From: Ruminococcus sp.
Lineage (GTDB): Bacteria > Bacillota > Clostridia > Oscillospirales > Ruminococcaceae
Assembly (NCBI GenBank): GCA_021770655.1
Contig: JAETQO010000003.1
Span: 45,090-109,089, forward strand
Reading direction: 5' to 3'
DNA length: 64,000 bases
Under the pieces are notes generated by a model. That model was not told the DNA's origin, searched no databases, and worked only from the letters and a program-made list of their open reading frames with translations. A program made the translations under genes and the position numbers. Shown here in pieces: positions 14,820 to 23,970 of the stretch. How positions within the stretch are numbered: the first letter of the stretch is position 1; the number at the start of each line of letters is the position of its first letter.

Positions 14820-14848
14820 AAAAACGCCCCTGCATCTTACGCAGGAGC
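14820..14848 (-). terminator. Terminator of the LysR gene
   Basis: The minus-strand stem GCTCCTGC (14841-14848) / GCAGGGGC (14826-14833) is followed by a T run. It overlaps the last codons of lysR. Confidence 0.7.
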
Positions 14849-15784
14849 GCCGTCTGATTTCATTAGATTTTGCAAATATTTTTTCGTTTCTTCAATATAC
14901 AAGCTTCCCATGTTGCTTAACATCTGATTCTTTTTTACAATATACCCGATCTGCATATGGCCGTTTTCACTGCTATTATCTATATTGTCTAATGGTACCG
15001 CTATATAATCACTGCCGTTTAATTCCTCACAAATGATGCCTGAACACAGAGTATATCCATTCAATCCAACCATCAAGTTCAGCATGGTAGCACGATCATT
15101 TGCCTTGATCGTTCTCGGATATTCATTCGTGCTGAAGATTTCCTCTGCGAAATAAAATGAGCTGCTTTCTCCCTGTTCAAATGACAGACAGGGGTATTCA
15201 TACAACTGCTCTATCTTTACAGAACTTTCATTTGCCAGTGGATGTCCTTGCCACAGATATGCGTAAACACGACAGTCAATAAGTTTATGGAATTCAAGTC
15301 CATGAGCTTTCAAAAGCTTTGATATTGCCGCCTGATTAAAATTGCTCAGATACAAAATGCCGATCTCACTTTTCAGTGTGCTGACATCTTCTATCACTTC
15401 TTTTGTTTTCGTTTCGCGGATGGCAAACTCATATTCTTCCGTATCAAACTGCTTTACCATCTCGACAAAGCTTTTAACAACAAAGGAATAATGCTGAGTA
15501 GATACACCAAATTTTTTCTTTCGTTTGCCGGAATTCCCATATTTATCAAGGAGGGTTTCATACTGAGAATATACCTGTCTTGCATATGTTAAAAACTCAA
15601 CACCGTCATTTGTCAGCGTAACGCCGCGACCGCTTCGATGAAAAATCGTGATGCCGAGTTCATTCTCTAAATCATGTATCGCGCCGCTGAGGGACGGCTG
15701 TGCTACATATAAGATTTCCGCTGCCTTATTCATTGAACCGGTTTCGGAAATTGTAATAGCATAATAAATTTGCTGTAAAGTCAT
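14837..15784 (-). CDS. LysR-family transcriptional regulator (CmbR/YtlI-like by context)
   Basis: 315 aa. The N-terminal winged HTH (residues 1-60: ETGSMNKAAEILYVAQPSLSGAIHDLENELG) is followed by a linker helix and a two-lobe effector domain ending near YLQNLM. LysR activators next to cystine-transport operons (YtlI, CmbR) respond to sulfur metabolites. This gene reads toward the metY operon with its own terminator, leaving the activator dyad just beyond. The assignment to sulfur control rests on position. The effector is unknown. Confidence 0.85.
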   Translation of the reverse strand: MTLQQIYYAITISETGSMNKAAEILYVAQPSLSGAIHDLENELGITIFHRSGRGVTLTNDGVEFLTYARQVYSQYETLLDKYGNSGKRKKKFGVSTQHYSFVVKSFVEMVKQFDTEEYEFAIRETKTKEVIEDVSTLKSEIGILYLSNFNQAAISKLLKAHGLEFHKLIDCRVYAYLWQGHPLANESSVKIEQLYEYPCLSFEQGESSSFYFAEEIFSTNEYPRTIKANDRATMLNLMVGLNGYTLCSGIICEELNGSDYIAVPLDNIDNSSENGHMQIGYIVKKNQMLSNMGSLYIEETKKYLQNLMKSDGAPA

Positions 15785-15843
15785 CGTAAATTACCGCCTT
15801 AGTATCTAAATATACATACAATCTTGTATTTGCTTTATAACTT

Positions 15844-15894
15844 ATAAAACCTATGTATATAATATATTATACAAAAAAATTAAGCCTTTGTCAA
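15844..15894 (-). promoter_or_regulatory. Promoter of lysR with ATAGGT-type site
   Basis: On the minus strand, TTGACA (15889-15894) and TATAAT (15866-15871) with a 17 bp spacer. The word ATAGGTTTTAT lies at 15844-15854, 11 bp downstream of the -10. It resembles the ATAGGTA words at the cysK and nifS promoters. Confidence 0.7.
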
Positions 15895-15944
15895 GATACA
15901 CTGCGCATCTGCTGGTATTAACAAACAAATTTTTGTTGTGCCTC

Positions 15945-15973
15945 TTGAAAACCTACTAAATATATGTTATTAT
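15945..15973 (+). promoter_or_regulatory. Promoter of the Rrf2 regulator
   Basis: TTGAAA (15945-15950), 17 bp spacer, TATTAT (15968-15973), about 30 bp before the ATG. Confidence 0.7.
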
Positions 15974-16002
15974 AGAGTTATCGTAATAATGAGGTGAATC
16001 AA

Positions 16003-16440
16003 ATGAAAATTTCTACAAAAGGCCGCTACGCGCTTCGTATGCTGCTGGATTTAGCCGAGCATCAAAATTGTGGTTTTATTGCTCTGAAGGATATTGCAGA
16101 GCGTCAAAATATATCAAAGAAATATCTTGAGCAGATCATTCCTATTTTTAATAGATCAGGTATTTTGAAAACAATCCGTGGGTCACAAGGGGGTTATCAG
16201 CTTGCAAAAACGCCTGATAAGTATACTGTAGGTGAAATACTCCGCTTGACAGAAGGCTCGTTATCTCCCATTTCATGCGTGGAAGAGGAATCCACCACAT
16301 GCGAGCGAAGCGGTGATTGCGCTATGCTTCCGGTGTGGCAGGGGCTTTATAAGGTGATTATCGAGTATCTTGACGGAATTACTTTGCAGGATATAATGGA
16401 GCAACAAAGAGAACGGTATATGAATGATTATGTGATTTAA
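16003..16440 (+). CDS. Rrf2-family regulator with putative Fe-S cysteines (IscR/CymR-like)
   Basis: 145 aa. The ATG at 16003 is chosen because GAGGTG ends 6 bp before it; the ORF-track GTG at 15994 lies inside that RBS. N-terminal winged HTH MKISTKGRYALRMLLDLAEH and the family's ISKKYLEQIIPIFNRSGILKTIRGSQGGYQLA. C-terminal C-x7-C-x5-C (CVEEESTTCERSGDC) resembles the IscR cluster ligands (C-x5-C-x5-C). Rrf2 proteins of this kind repress cysteine/Fe-S genes. It is flanked by lysR and cysK, with ATAGGT sites at the neighbouring promoters. It probably senses Fe-S status or, with CysK, cysteine supply. Confidence 0.87.
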   Translation: MKISTKGRYALRMLLDLAEHQNCGFIALKDIAERQNISKKYLEQIIPIFNRSGILKTIRGSQGGYQLAKTPDKYTVGEILRLTEGSLSPISCVEEESTTCERSGDCAMLPVWQGLYKVIIEYLDGITLQDIMEQQRERYMNDYVI

Positions 16441-16459
16441 AGCATTTTTTCGATAAATG

Positions 16460-16507
16460 AAGGATCCGGTTCGAAGCACAAAAGCTCTCAGAACCGGATC
16501 CTTTTAT
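16460..16507. terminator. Bidirectional terminator between Rrf2 and cysK
   Basis: A 13 bp perfect stem, AAGGATCCGGTTC (16460-16472) / GAACCGGATCCTT (16491-16503), followed by TTTAT on the plus strand. It serves the convergent Rrf2 gene, and its minus-strand form lies after cysK. Confidence 0.85.
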
Positions 16508-16521
16508 AATATTCACATTTT

Positions 16522-17451
16522 TTATTCAGCAAACATCGGAGTAGACAAATAACGCTCACCGGTATCGGGAAGAAGTGCGACAATGACTTTTCCCTTATTC
16601 TCCGGACGCTTTGCGAGTTCTGTCGCGGCAAATACTGCAGCTCCGGAAGAAATTCCTACAAGCAATCCTTCCCGCCTTGCAAGTGTTCTTCCTGTTTCAA
16701 AGGCATCCTCGTTTTCTACGGTGATGATCTCATCGTAAATTTCGGTATTCAGAGTCTCCGGAACAAAGCCTGCTCCGATGCCCTGAATCTTATGCGGACC
16801 CGGAGTACCCTTAGATAGTACCGGAGAGCCGGCAGGCTCAACTGCGACTATCTTCACGTTCGGATTCTTGCTCTTGAGATATTCGCCGACGCCGGAAACT
16901 GTGCCGCCAGTTCCTACACCTGCAACAAAGATATCCACCTTGCCATCGGTATCTTCCCAAATCTCGGGACCGGTTGTACTGCGATGTGCTGCGGGATTTG
17001 CCGTATTGGTGAACTGACTGGGAATGAAGCTGTTCGGCGTTTCAGCTGCAAGCTCCTGTGCCTTTGCGATAGCACCCTTCATCCCCTTAGCGCCTTCGGT
17101 AAGGACAAGCTGTGCGCCGTAAGCCTTCAAAAGATTGCGGCGTTCAATGCTCATTGTTTCCGGCATGGTGAGTATAATCTTGTAACCTCTTGAAGCAGCT
17201 ACAGCCGCAAGGCCGATTCCGGTATTTCCGCTGGTCGGTTCAATAATTACGGAATCAGGTTTTAAAGCGCCTTTTGCTTCAGCTTCGTCGATCATCGCCT
17301 TTGCAATTCTGTCCTTAACACTTCCTGCGGGGTTGAAATATTCCAGCTTACCATAAATTGTAGCGCCGAGTTCTTTCTCAGCAATATAGTTAGTAAGCTT
17401 CAAAAGCGGCGTACCGCCGATCAAATCTGTAATCTTATCAAATGTTTTCAT
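16522..17451 (-). CDS. cysK: Cysteine synthase A (O-acetylserine sulfhydrylase)
   Basis: 309 aa, the family's usual length. PLP Lys in [13 protein letters not shown], substrate loop [11 protein letters not shown], phosphate-binding [15 protein letters not shown] and C-terminal SSGAAV. It makes L-cysteine from O-acetylserine and sulfide. No CysE (serine acetyltransferase) is present in the window. It is monocistronic with a strong promoter and an ATAGGTA-type site in its leader. Divergent from the nifS operon, which consumes its product. Confidence 0.95.
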   Translation of the reverse strand: MKTFDKITDLIGGTPLLKLTNYIAEKELGATIYGKLEYFNPAGSVKDRIAKAMIDEAEAKGALKPDSVIIEPTSGNTGIGLAAVAASRGYKIILTMPETMSIERRNLLKAYGAQLVLTEGAKGMKGAIAKAQELAAETPNSFIPSQFTNTANPAAHRSTTGPEIWEDTDGKVDIFVAGVGTGGTVSGVGEYLKSKNPNVKIVAVEPAGSPVLSKGTPGPHKIQGIGAGFVPETLNTEIYDEIITVENEDAFETGRTLARREGLLVGISSGAAVFAATELAKRPENKGKVIVALLPDTGERYLSTPMFAE

Positions 17452-17553
17452 GATGATTTCTCCTTAACGATTAAATAATAATTATGAAAATATGCTATGC
17501 TTTCCACGGCCTACATCGTTTTATTTTATACATATCTGAAAGTCTCCCTTTTG

Positions 17554-17617
17554 AATTACCTATTATTCTTATCGGTTTTATGTGTTTGATAATACCACTG
17601 CAATTATCACTTGTCAA
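17554..17617 (-). promoter_or_regulatory. cysK promoter and candidate Rrf2 operator
   Basis: On the minus strand, TTGACA (17612-17617), 17 bp spacer, TATTAT (17589-17594). Downstream at 17554-17567 is AATAATAGGTAATT, sharing ATAGGTA with the nifS leader. Confidence 0.75.
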
Positions 17618-17680
17618 GGCTTTTTTCAAAAAAAGCTTGAAAATTAACAAAAAGTTGAGAATCACATATTCTTTCACCTC

Positions 17681-17736
17681 TTGACAAACCATAAATGTGA
17701 GACTATAATATAACATATTAAATAGATAGGTATTAT
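17681..17736 (+). promoter_or_regulatory. nifS operon promoter and candidate Rrf2 operator
   Basis: TTGACA (17681-17686), 17 bp spacer, TATAAT (17704-17709), all consensus. ATAGGTATTAT at 17726-17736 lies just downstream of the expected start, a repressor position. Confidence 0.85.
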
Positions 17737-17764
17737 ATGCTTAATTCGCAGAAATCGATAATAT

Positions 17765-17795
17765 TCGGAGCTGCTTTTCTGTAGCTCCGATTTTT
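17765..17795 (+). terminator. Leader terminator ahead of nifS
   Basis: TCGGAGCT (17765-17772) / AGCTCCGA (17783-17790) followed by five T, 22 bp before the nifS start. Transcription must read through it, so it is either a partial terminator or an attenuator. Confidence 0.75.
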
Positions 17796-17816
17796 AACAA
17801 GTAGGGAGGAAGATAA

Positions 17817-19007
17817 ATGAACATATATGCAGACAACGCCGCAACAACCAAAATGAGCAAAGCTGCGATAGAAGCGATGCTTCCGTATTTCGATCAAATA
17901 TACGGAAACCCATCCAGTCTGCACAGCACAGGACAATATGCGGCTGAGGCGCTGTTCATGGCAAGAAAAATTATCGCTGAGATATTGGGGTGTGATGCAA
18001 GAGAAATCACTTTCACTTCCGGCGGCAGTGAGGCGGACAATCAGGCGATCGTTTCCGCGGCGTCCATTGGTGCGAAGAAGGGAAAAAAGCACATTATTTC
18101 AAGTGCTATCGAGCATCATGCGGTACTGCACACGCTGGAAAAGCTGAAAAAACAGGGCTTTGAGATCACACTGTTGGATGCGCACGAAAACGGAATCGTT
18201 CGTCCGGAAGAGTTGGCGGCAGCAATTCGCCCGGATACCGCACTTGTGACGATCATGTACGCCAACAACGAGATCGGCTCAATCCAACCGATTGCAGAAC
18301 TCGGAAAAATCTGTCGTGAGAAAGGCGTAATATTCCATACCGATGCGGTACAGGCAGTCGGTCATGTAAAAATCAATGTGGTCGAGGATAATATCGATAT
18401 GCTATCGCTGTCCGCTCACAAATTTCACGGACCAAAAGGAATCGGCGTCCTGTATGCGAAGAAAGGGATCCCGCTTACTAATTTAATTGAGGGCGGCGCA
18501 CAGGAGCGCGGCAAACGCGCCGGCACGGAGAATCTTCCGGCGATTATGGGTATGGCGGCTGCGCTGAAGGAGGCTGTTTCTGATATCGATGAAAACACCG
18601 CAAAGCTGATTCCGTTGCGCGACAGACTGATTGAAGGGCTGCTTCAAATTCCTCATACTGTTCTTAATGGCGATCCGAAACTTCGTCTCCCGGGCAATGC
18701 CAATGTCTGCTTTGAGGGAATCGAGGGTGAATCCCTGCTCCTTCTGCTTGACAGCAAGGGAATCTGCGCTTCCTCCGGTTCTGCCTGCACCTCCGATTCG
18801 CTGGACCCGAGCCATGTTCTGCTGGCAATCGGCCGTCCGCACGAGGTTGCACACGGATCGCTCCGACTATCGCTGTCGGAAGAAAACACAATAGAAGAAA
18901 TCGACTATATGATTGAGGCAATCAAAGAAGTGGTCGCTTATCTGAGGAACATGTCTCCGGTTTGGAGAGATTTACAGGAGGGTAAAAGAAGCTATGTTAT
19001 ACAGTGA
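17817..19007 (+). CDS. Cysteine desulfurase (NifS/IscS type)
   Basis: 396 aa PLP enzyme that takes sulfur from L-cysteine as a persulfide. [17 protein letters not shown] start, [24 protein letters not shown] Lys in [12 protein letters not shown] and catalytic Cys in [26 protein letters not shown] precedes the ATG. First gene of an eleven-gene operon. It overlaps the NifU-like scaffold by 14 bp, so the two are translationally coupled. It can feed MnmA (tRNA thiolation) and the Fe-S proteins NadA and HydE-like downstream. Confidence 0.95.
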   Translation: MNIYADNAATTKMSKAAIEAMLPYFDQIYGNPSSLHSTGQYAAEALFMARKIIAEILGCDAREITFTSGGSEADNQAIVSAASIGAKKGKKHIISSAIEHHAVLHTLEKLKKQGFEITLLDAHENGIVRPEELAAAIRPDTALVTIMYANNEIGSIQPIAELGKICREKGVIFHTDAVQAVGHVKINVVEDNIDMLSLSAHKFHGPKGIGVLYAKKGIPLTNLIEGGAQERGKRAGTENLPAIMGMAAALKEAVSDIDENTAKLIPLRDRLIEGLLQIPHTVLNGDPKLRLPGNANVCFEGIEGESLLLLLDSKGICASSGSACTSDSLDPSHVLLAIGRPHEVAHGSLRLSLSEENTIEEIDYMIEAIKEVVAYLRNMSPVWRDLQEGKRSYVIQ

Positions 19008-19434
19008 GAAAGTGATGGATCATTTTACAAATCCGCGCAATGTGGGCGTGATCGAAAATGCGGACGGGGTCGGCGAGGTTGGCAACGCCAAATGCGGTGA
19101 TATTATGAAGATTTATTTGAAGATTGAGAACGACATCATAGCGGATGTTAAGTTTGAAACCTTCGGCTGTGGAAGCGCTATCGCATCCAGTTCCATGGCG
19201 ACCGAGATGATCAAGGGCAAGCCGCTCTCCGAAGCACTCACGCTTACCAATAAGGCGGTCGCAGAGGCGCTGGACGGCCTTCCTGCACACAAGCTGCACT
19301 GTTCAGTACTCGCGGAGGAAGCGGTAAAAGCTGCTGTCAAAGACTATTACGATAAAAACGGCATCGAATACGATCATGCAATTTTCCCGGACTGTGCTTC
19401 CTGCGGACACTGCGAGACCGGGGAATGCCACTGA
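18994..19434 (+). CDS. NifU-like Fe-S scaffold protein
   Basis: 146 aa. The start [18 protein letters not shown] and conserved Cys in NAKCGD, FGCGSA and [10 protein letters not shown] match the IscU/NifU N-terminal scaffold that assembles clusters with NifS. The tail ends in a Cys cluster ([14 protein letters not shown]) typical of the clostridial short NifU type. AGGAGGG lies within the end of nifS. Functions with the desulfurase as partner. Confidence 0.93.
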   Translation: MLYSEKVMDHFTNPRNVGVIENADGVGEVGNAKCGDIMKIYLKIENDIIADVKFETFGCGSAIASSSMATEMIKGKPLSEALTLTNKAVAEALDGLPAHKLHCSVLAEEAVKAAVKDYYDKNGIEYDHAIFPDCASCGHCETGECH

Positions 19435-19454
19435 TTCAGAAGGAAGGGATATGT

Positions 19455-20027
19455 ATGGCTGAAACACTGACAAGAGAGGCGGCATTGGCACTGCTGACCG
19501 AATTTAACAAAGAGCCATTTCATCTCAAGCACGCCTTAACGGTAGAAGGCGTTATGCGCTATTTTGCAAAGGAGCTTGGGTATTCCGATGAAGAGGAATT
19601 CTGGGGAATCGTTGGCCTTTTGCACGATCTCGATTTTGAACAGTTCCCGGAACAGCATTGTATCAAAGAGCAGGAAATCATGAGAGAACGCGGTATTGAT
19701 GAACGAATCATTCATGCGACAGCCAGCCACGGATATGCGCTGACAGTGGATATAGAACCGGAGCATGAAATGGAAAAGGTTTTATATGCTGTGGATGAAC
19801 TTACCGGACTGATTGGTGCTGTAGCACTGATGCGGCCGTCAAAAAGCGTATCTGATCTGGAATTAAAATCGGTCAAGAAGAAATACAAAAATGCGAACTT
19901 TGCCGCCGGATGCTCCAGAGAAGTTATTGAGCGTGGCGCGGCGATGCTCGGCTGGGAGCTTGATGACTTAATCAATCGGACGATTCTCGCCATGCGAAGC
20001 TGTGAAGAAACTTATGAAAATTTCTGA
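19455..20027 (+). CDS. HD-domain phosphohydrolase
   Basis: 190 aa from the ATG at 19455 (AAGGAAGGG upstream); the ORF-track start at 19425 has no RBS and overlaps nifU. HD motif LLHDLDFEQFPEQH and further metal-ligand His in HATASHGYAL. HD proteins hydrolyse phosphate esters, often nucleotides. The substrate is unknown. It overlaps the next gene by 14 bp, so it is part of the operon. Such HD proteins recur next to Clostridia nifS/nifU pairs. A role in cofactor repair would be speculative. Confidence 0.85.
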   Translation: MAETLTREAALALLTEFNKEPFHLKHALTVEGVMRYFAKELGYSDEEEFWGIVGLLHDLDFEQFPEQHCIKEQEIMRERGIDERIIHATASHGYALTVDIEPEHEMEKVLYAVDELTGLIGAVALMRPSKSVSDLELKSVKKKYKNANFAAGCSREVIERGAAMLGWELDDLINRTILAMRSCEETYENF

Positions 20028-21087
20028 GATTATAGAAAAACTGCAAAATGAACGCGATCTTTCTGACAGTGAATTTAAGGGATTATTAGAAACCGATGCT
20101 TTTGACCATCTGCTCCATCAGGCTGCCGACGGGAAGCGTCGCAGTATATACGGTAGTGAGGTCTATATACGGGGACTGATTGAATTCACGAATTACTGCA
20201 AAAACAACTGCTATTACTGTGGGATCAGACGAGACAACCGAAATGCCGTTCGTTACCGATTGACCAAAGAGGATATCCTTGCCTGCTGTGAAGAGGGATA
20301 CCGGCTCGGCTTCCGTACTTATGTCCTGCAAGGCGGAGAGGATCCGTGTTATACGGATACCGTCATATGTGACATTGTATCCGAAATTCGCAGCCGTTTT
20401 CCCGATTGTGCCATAACTCTGTCTATTGGTGAAAAATCAAAAGAAAGCTATAAATCGTTCTTTGATGCGGGGACAAATCGCTACCTTTTAAGGCACGAAA
20501 CCGCTGATGATAGCCATTACAGAAAACTTCATCCGGACAGTATGAGTCCTGACAATAGAAAGAGATGCTTGTACAATCTAAAAGAAATCGGGTATCAGGT
20601 GGGTTCCGGTTTTATGGTGGGTTCTCCCTATCAAACAACCGAGAATCTGATTTCAGACCTGCGCTTTTTACAGGATTTGCAGCCGGATATGATCGGAATA
20701 GGACCGTATATCACCCATGAGGATACGCCATTTTCGTCTTTTGAGAACGGAAGTCTGAATCTCACACTCAGACTGATCTCCGTTTTACGGCTCATGTTCC
20801 CCTATGCGCTGATTCCGGCAACAACAGCACTCGGTACGATTCATCCGCAGGGGCGTGAACTGGGACTTAAAGCGGGCGCAAATGTAGTTATGCCGAACCT
20901 CTCCCCAGTAAGTGTAAGAAAGCTGTATTCGCTTTATGAAAATAAAATCTGTACAGGAGAGGAAGCCGCCCAGTGCCGAGGATGTCTTGAACGGCGTGTC
21001 AGCAGTGCAGGATATAGAATCATAACTTCTATCGGAAACGCAAAAAGGAGTCAAAGCAAAAATGACGATACGAGAACTACAGGATGA
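20014..21087 (+). CDS. HydE-like radical SAM enzyme
   Basis: 357 aa from the ATG at 20014 (GTG at 20002 also possible). Radical SAM cluster motif CKNNCYYCG preceded by IEFTNYC, as in HydE/BioB-like proteins. Later parts RHETADDSHYRKLHP and GSGFMVGSPYQT are HydE-like. HydE helps build the dithiomethylamine ligand of [FeFe] hydrogenase. No hydrogenase, HydF or HydG is in the window. It sits among sulfur-transfer genes and overlaps nadA by 26 bp. Either the hydrogenase is elsewhere, or this is a HydE relative with another task. Confidence 0.8.
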   Translation: MKISEIIEKLQNERDLSDSEFKGLLETDAFDHLLHQAADGKRRSIYGSEVYIRGLIEFTNYCKNNCYYCGIRRDNRNAVRYRLTKEDILACCEEGYRLGFRTYVLQGGEDPCYTDTVICDIVSEIRSRFPDCAITLSIGEKSKESYKSFFDAGTNRYLLRHETADDSHYRKLHPDSMSPDNRKRCLYNLKEIGYQVGSGFMVGSPYQTTENLISDLRFLQDLQPDMIGIGPYITHEDTPFSSFENGSLNLTLRLISVLRLMFPYALIPATTALGTIHPQGRELGLKAGANVVMPNLSPVSVRKLYSLYENKICTGEEAAQCRGCLERRVSSAGYRIITSIGNAKRSQSKNDDTRTTG

Positions 21088-21979
21088 AATCATCCGATTA
21101 AAAAAAGCAAAAGGAGTCTGCATACTTGCTCATGCCTATCAAGGACAGGAAATATGGGAAGTTGCCGATTACATAGGCGATTCTTTCGGGCTCAGCAAGA
21201 AGGCGGCCGAAGTTAAGGAGCAGACCGTTCTCATGTGCGGCGTCCGCTTTATGGCGGAAACAGTGAAAATGTTATCGCCGCAGAAAAAGGTCTTGCTTGC
21301 CAATCCGATTGCAGGATGCCCCATGGCAGATCAAATGGATACTGATCTGATCGCACAGATGAAAGAGTCCATGCCGGATTATACGGTAGTGGCGTACATC
21401 AATACTACGGCAGAACTGAAAACGATCTGCGACGTCTGCGTAACTTCGTCCTCCGCAGTTAAGATCATCCGCAATATTCCGAATGATAAAATCCTGTTCA
21501 TCCCCGACTGTAATTTGGGTGACTATATTGCAAAGCAAGTACCGGAAAAGGAACTGAAGCTTGTCCGCGGCGGATGTCCGACACACTTACGAATGACAAA
21601 GAAAGATGTAGAACGTGCAAGAAAAGAGCATCCCGACGCTGAAATACTGATGCATCCCGAATGTCATCCGAGTATTGTATCAATGGCGGATTTCATCGGC
21701 AGTACGACAGAAATTATGGCATATGCAGAAAAAGGTACAGGGAGCGAATATGTTATCGGCACGGAAAAAAGCATTGTGGAACACCTTGGGTACAAATGCC
21801 CTGAAAAAAGCTTTTACCCGCTTTCCAAAGACTGCGTATGCCACAACATGCAGGCAACTACCCTGATGGATGTTTACCGTGCAGTGAAAGGCATAGGCGG
21901 CGAGGAAATCATTATGAGCGATGAGCTTATTGCATTCTCGCGGAAATGTATTGATGAAATGCTGAGGTTGGGAAAATGA
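21062..21979 (+). CDS. nadA: Quinolinate synthase A
   Basis: 305 aa. It condenses iminoaspartate with dihydroxyacetone phosphate to quinolinate for NAD. Fe-S ligands are expected at MCGVRFMAE, MHPECHPS and SKDCVCHNM, all present. Substrate motif GGCPTHLRM. RBS AAGGAG is inside the hydE-like gene. No NadB or NadC accompanies it, which is unusual, since nadABC often sit together with a nifS-like gene. It overlaps mnmA by 4 bp. Confidence 0.95.
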   Translation: MTIRELQDEIIRLKKAKGVCILAHAYQGQEIWEVADYIGDSFGLSKKAAEVKEQTVLMCGVRFMAETVKMLSPQKKVLLANPIAGCPMADQMDTDLIAQMKESMPDYTVVAYINTTAELKTICDVCVTSSSAVKIIRNIPNDKILFIPDCNLGDYIAKQVPEKELKLVRGGCPTHLRMTKKDVERARKEHPDAEILMHPECHPSIVSMADFIGSTTEIMAYAEKGTGSEYVIGTEKSIVEHLGYKCPEKSFYPLSKDCVCHNMQATTLMDVYRAVKGIGGEEIIMSDELIAFSRKCIDEMLRLGK

Positions 21980-23055
21980 AGAAAGCGATAATCGCCATGA
22001 GCGGCGGTGTAGATTCCAGCGTTGCAGCTTATCTCATGAAATTACGCGGTTATGAATGTATGGGTGTCACCATGAAGCTGTTTCATAATGAGGACATCGG
22101 AATTCCAAGCGAACATTCCTGCTGTTCGCTGGACGACGTGGAGGATGCGAGAAGCGTTGCCTATGCGCTTGATATCCCATATCATGTTTTTAATTTTTCG
22201 ACTCGGTTTGAAGAAACGGTGATAGGCCGCTTTATTGCGGCATATGAAAACGGAATGACTCCGAATCCCTGTATCGATTGCAATCGGTATCTAAAATTCG
22301 ACAAGCTGTATCACCGCGCAAAAGAACTGGACTATGATTATGTAGTAACGGGTCACTATGCCCGTATCGAAAAAGACGCTTTATCAGGCAGATATCTGCT
22401 GAAAAAGGCGGTGGACGCTAATAAGGATCAAAGCTATGTACTGTATGCACTAACACAGGATCAGCTTGCACACACGCAGTTTCCGCTCGGCGGTATGACA
22501 AAGCCAGATGTACGAAGCATTGCCGAAGAAAATGGATTTATAAATGCCCGTAAGCATGACAGCCAGGATATCTGCTTTGTCAGGAATGGGAGCTATGCAG
22601 ATTTTATTGAGGAACACACCGAAAAAAAATATCCGGACGGTGATTTTATAGACGCAGATGGAAATATTCTCGGCCGTCATCGCGGTATCATCCGTTATAC
22701 GATTGGGCAAAGAAAAGGATTGGAACTCCCTTTTCCTGAGCCAATGTATGTATGTGCTGTCGATCCAATCTGCAATACTGTAACACTCGGCAAACAGTCG
22801 GAGCTGTACTCACAGAGCCTAACTGCAACAGATATTAACCTGATTTCCGTCTCCTCCATTGACGAGCCACTACGACTGAAAGCAAAGGTTAGATATCGTC
22901 AATCGGAACAGTGGGCAACCGTTTTGCAAACAGACGAAGATACGCTGCAAATCAAATTTGACGAACCCCAGCGTGCTGTCACAAAAGGACAGGCTGTTGT
23001 CCTGTACGACGGAGACACCGTTGTTGGCGGTGGAACGATTTATTCTGTAAGATAA
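21976..23055 (+). CDS. mnmA: tRNA 2-thiouridylase MnmA
   Basis: 359 aa. PP-loop SGGVDSSVAAYLM, catalytic Cys in NPCIDCNRYLKF and the second Cys in DSQDICFV. It thiolates U34 of tRNA-Lys/Glu/Gln using persulfide sulfur. ATGA overlap with nadA. Being in one operon with NifS suggests direct sulfur relay, as described for Bacillus YrvO-MnmA. Confidence 0.95.
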   Translation: MKKAIIAMSGGVDSSVAAYLMKLRGYECMGVTMKLFHNEDIGIPSEHSCCSLDDVEDARSVAYALDIPYHVFNFSTRFEETVIGRFIAAYENGMTPNPCIDCNRYLKFDKLYHRAKELDYDYVVTGHYARIEKDALSGRYLLKKAVDANKDQSYVLYALTQDQLAHTQFPLGGMTKPDVRSIAEENGFINARKHDSQDICFVRNGSYADFIEEHTEKKYPDGDFIDADGNILGRHRGIIRYTIGQRKGLELPFPEPMYVCAVDPICNTVTLGKQSELYSQSLTATDINLISVSSIDEPLRLKAKVRYRQSEQWATVLQTDEDTLQIKFDEPQRAVTKGQAVVLYDGDTVVGGGTIYSVR

Positions 23056-23091
23056 AAAACAAAAATAATAAAAATGAAAGAAGGCTTTACA

Positions 23092-23967
23092 ATGGAAAAC
23101 AACAGATTTGAATTGAACAAAAACTTAGCGCAGATGCTCAAGGGTGGCGTCATTATGGATGTTACAACGCCGGAACAGGCAAAAATCGCTGAAGCGGCTG
23201 GGGCGTGTGCCGTTATGGCGCTGGAGCGCATTCCTGCCGACATCCGTGCCGCAGGTGGTGTTTCCCGCATGAGCGACCCGAAAATGATTAAGGGCATACA
23301 GAATGCCGTTTCTATTCCGGTTATGGCAAAATGTAGAATTGGTCACTTTGCGGAAGCCCAAATTCTGCAGGCAATCGAAATCGACTATATCGACGAGAGT
23401 GAGGTGCTTTCTCCTGCCGACGACAAGTATCACATCGACAAAACAAAATTTGATGTTCCGTTTGTTTGCGGCGCAAAGGATCTTGGCGAAGCGCTTAGAA
23501 GAATCAACGAAGGCGCTGCAATGATACGGACTAAGGGTGAGCCTGGCACCGGCGACGTTGTACAGGCAGTACGCCATATGCGCATGATGCAGTCGGAAAT
23601 TCGTCGGATCGGTTCGATGTCGGAAGATGAGCTGTCCGATGCGGCAAAGCAGCTCCAGGTTCCGTATGAGTTGGTATTGTATGTACACGAAAACAAAAAA
23701 CTTCCTGTTGTCAACTTTGCAGCCGGTGGAGTCGCGACGCCCGCCGATGCAGCGCTAATGATGCAGCTTGGCGCAGAGGGCGTTTTTGTCGGCTCGGGTA
23801 TTTTTAAATCCGGAAATCCCGAAAAGCGTGCGGCGGCTATTGTTAAAGCGGTTACTAATTTCACAGATGCGAAAATGCTTGCAGAGCTTTCAGAGGATCT
23901 CGGCGAGGCAATGGTCGGAATCAACGAGCAGGAAATTGAGCTTTTAATGGCGGAAAGAGGCAAATAA
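23092..23967 (+). CDS. pdxS: Pyridoxal 5'-phosphate synthase, lyase subunit
   Basis: 291 aa from the ATG at 23092 (AGAAGG upstream; the ORF-track start six codons earlier is less likely). Highly conserved blocks [44 protein letters not shown] and [17 protein letters not shown]. It makes PLP from ribose 5-phosphate, glyceraldehyde 3-phosphate and ammonia supplied by PdxT, encoded 4 bp downstream. PLP is the cofactor of NifS, CysK, MetY and MalY in this window. Confidence 0.97.
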   Translation: MENNRFELNKNLAQMLKGGVIMDVTTPEQAKIAEAAGACAVMALERIPADIRAAGGVSRMSDPKMIKGIQNAVSIPVMAKCRIGHFAEAQILQAIEIDYIDESEVLSPADDKYHIDKTKFDVPFVCGAKDLGEALRRINEGAAMIRTKGEPGTGDVVQAVRHMRMMQSEIRRIGSMSEDELSDAAKQLQVPYELVLYVHENKKLPVVNFAAGGVATPADAALMMQLGAEGVFVGSGIFKSGNPEKRAAAIVKAVTNFTDAKMLAELSEDLGEAMVGINEQEIELLMAERGK

Positions 23968-23970
23968 ACG

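Noticed and set aside
14501-14837. T-box or SAM riboswitch before metY
   Set aside because: No AGGGTGGNACCGCG T-box motif and no SAM aptamer pattern. The leader is explained by the small ORF and attenuator.
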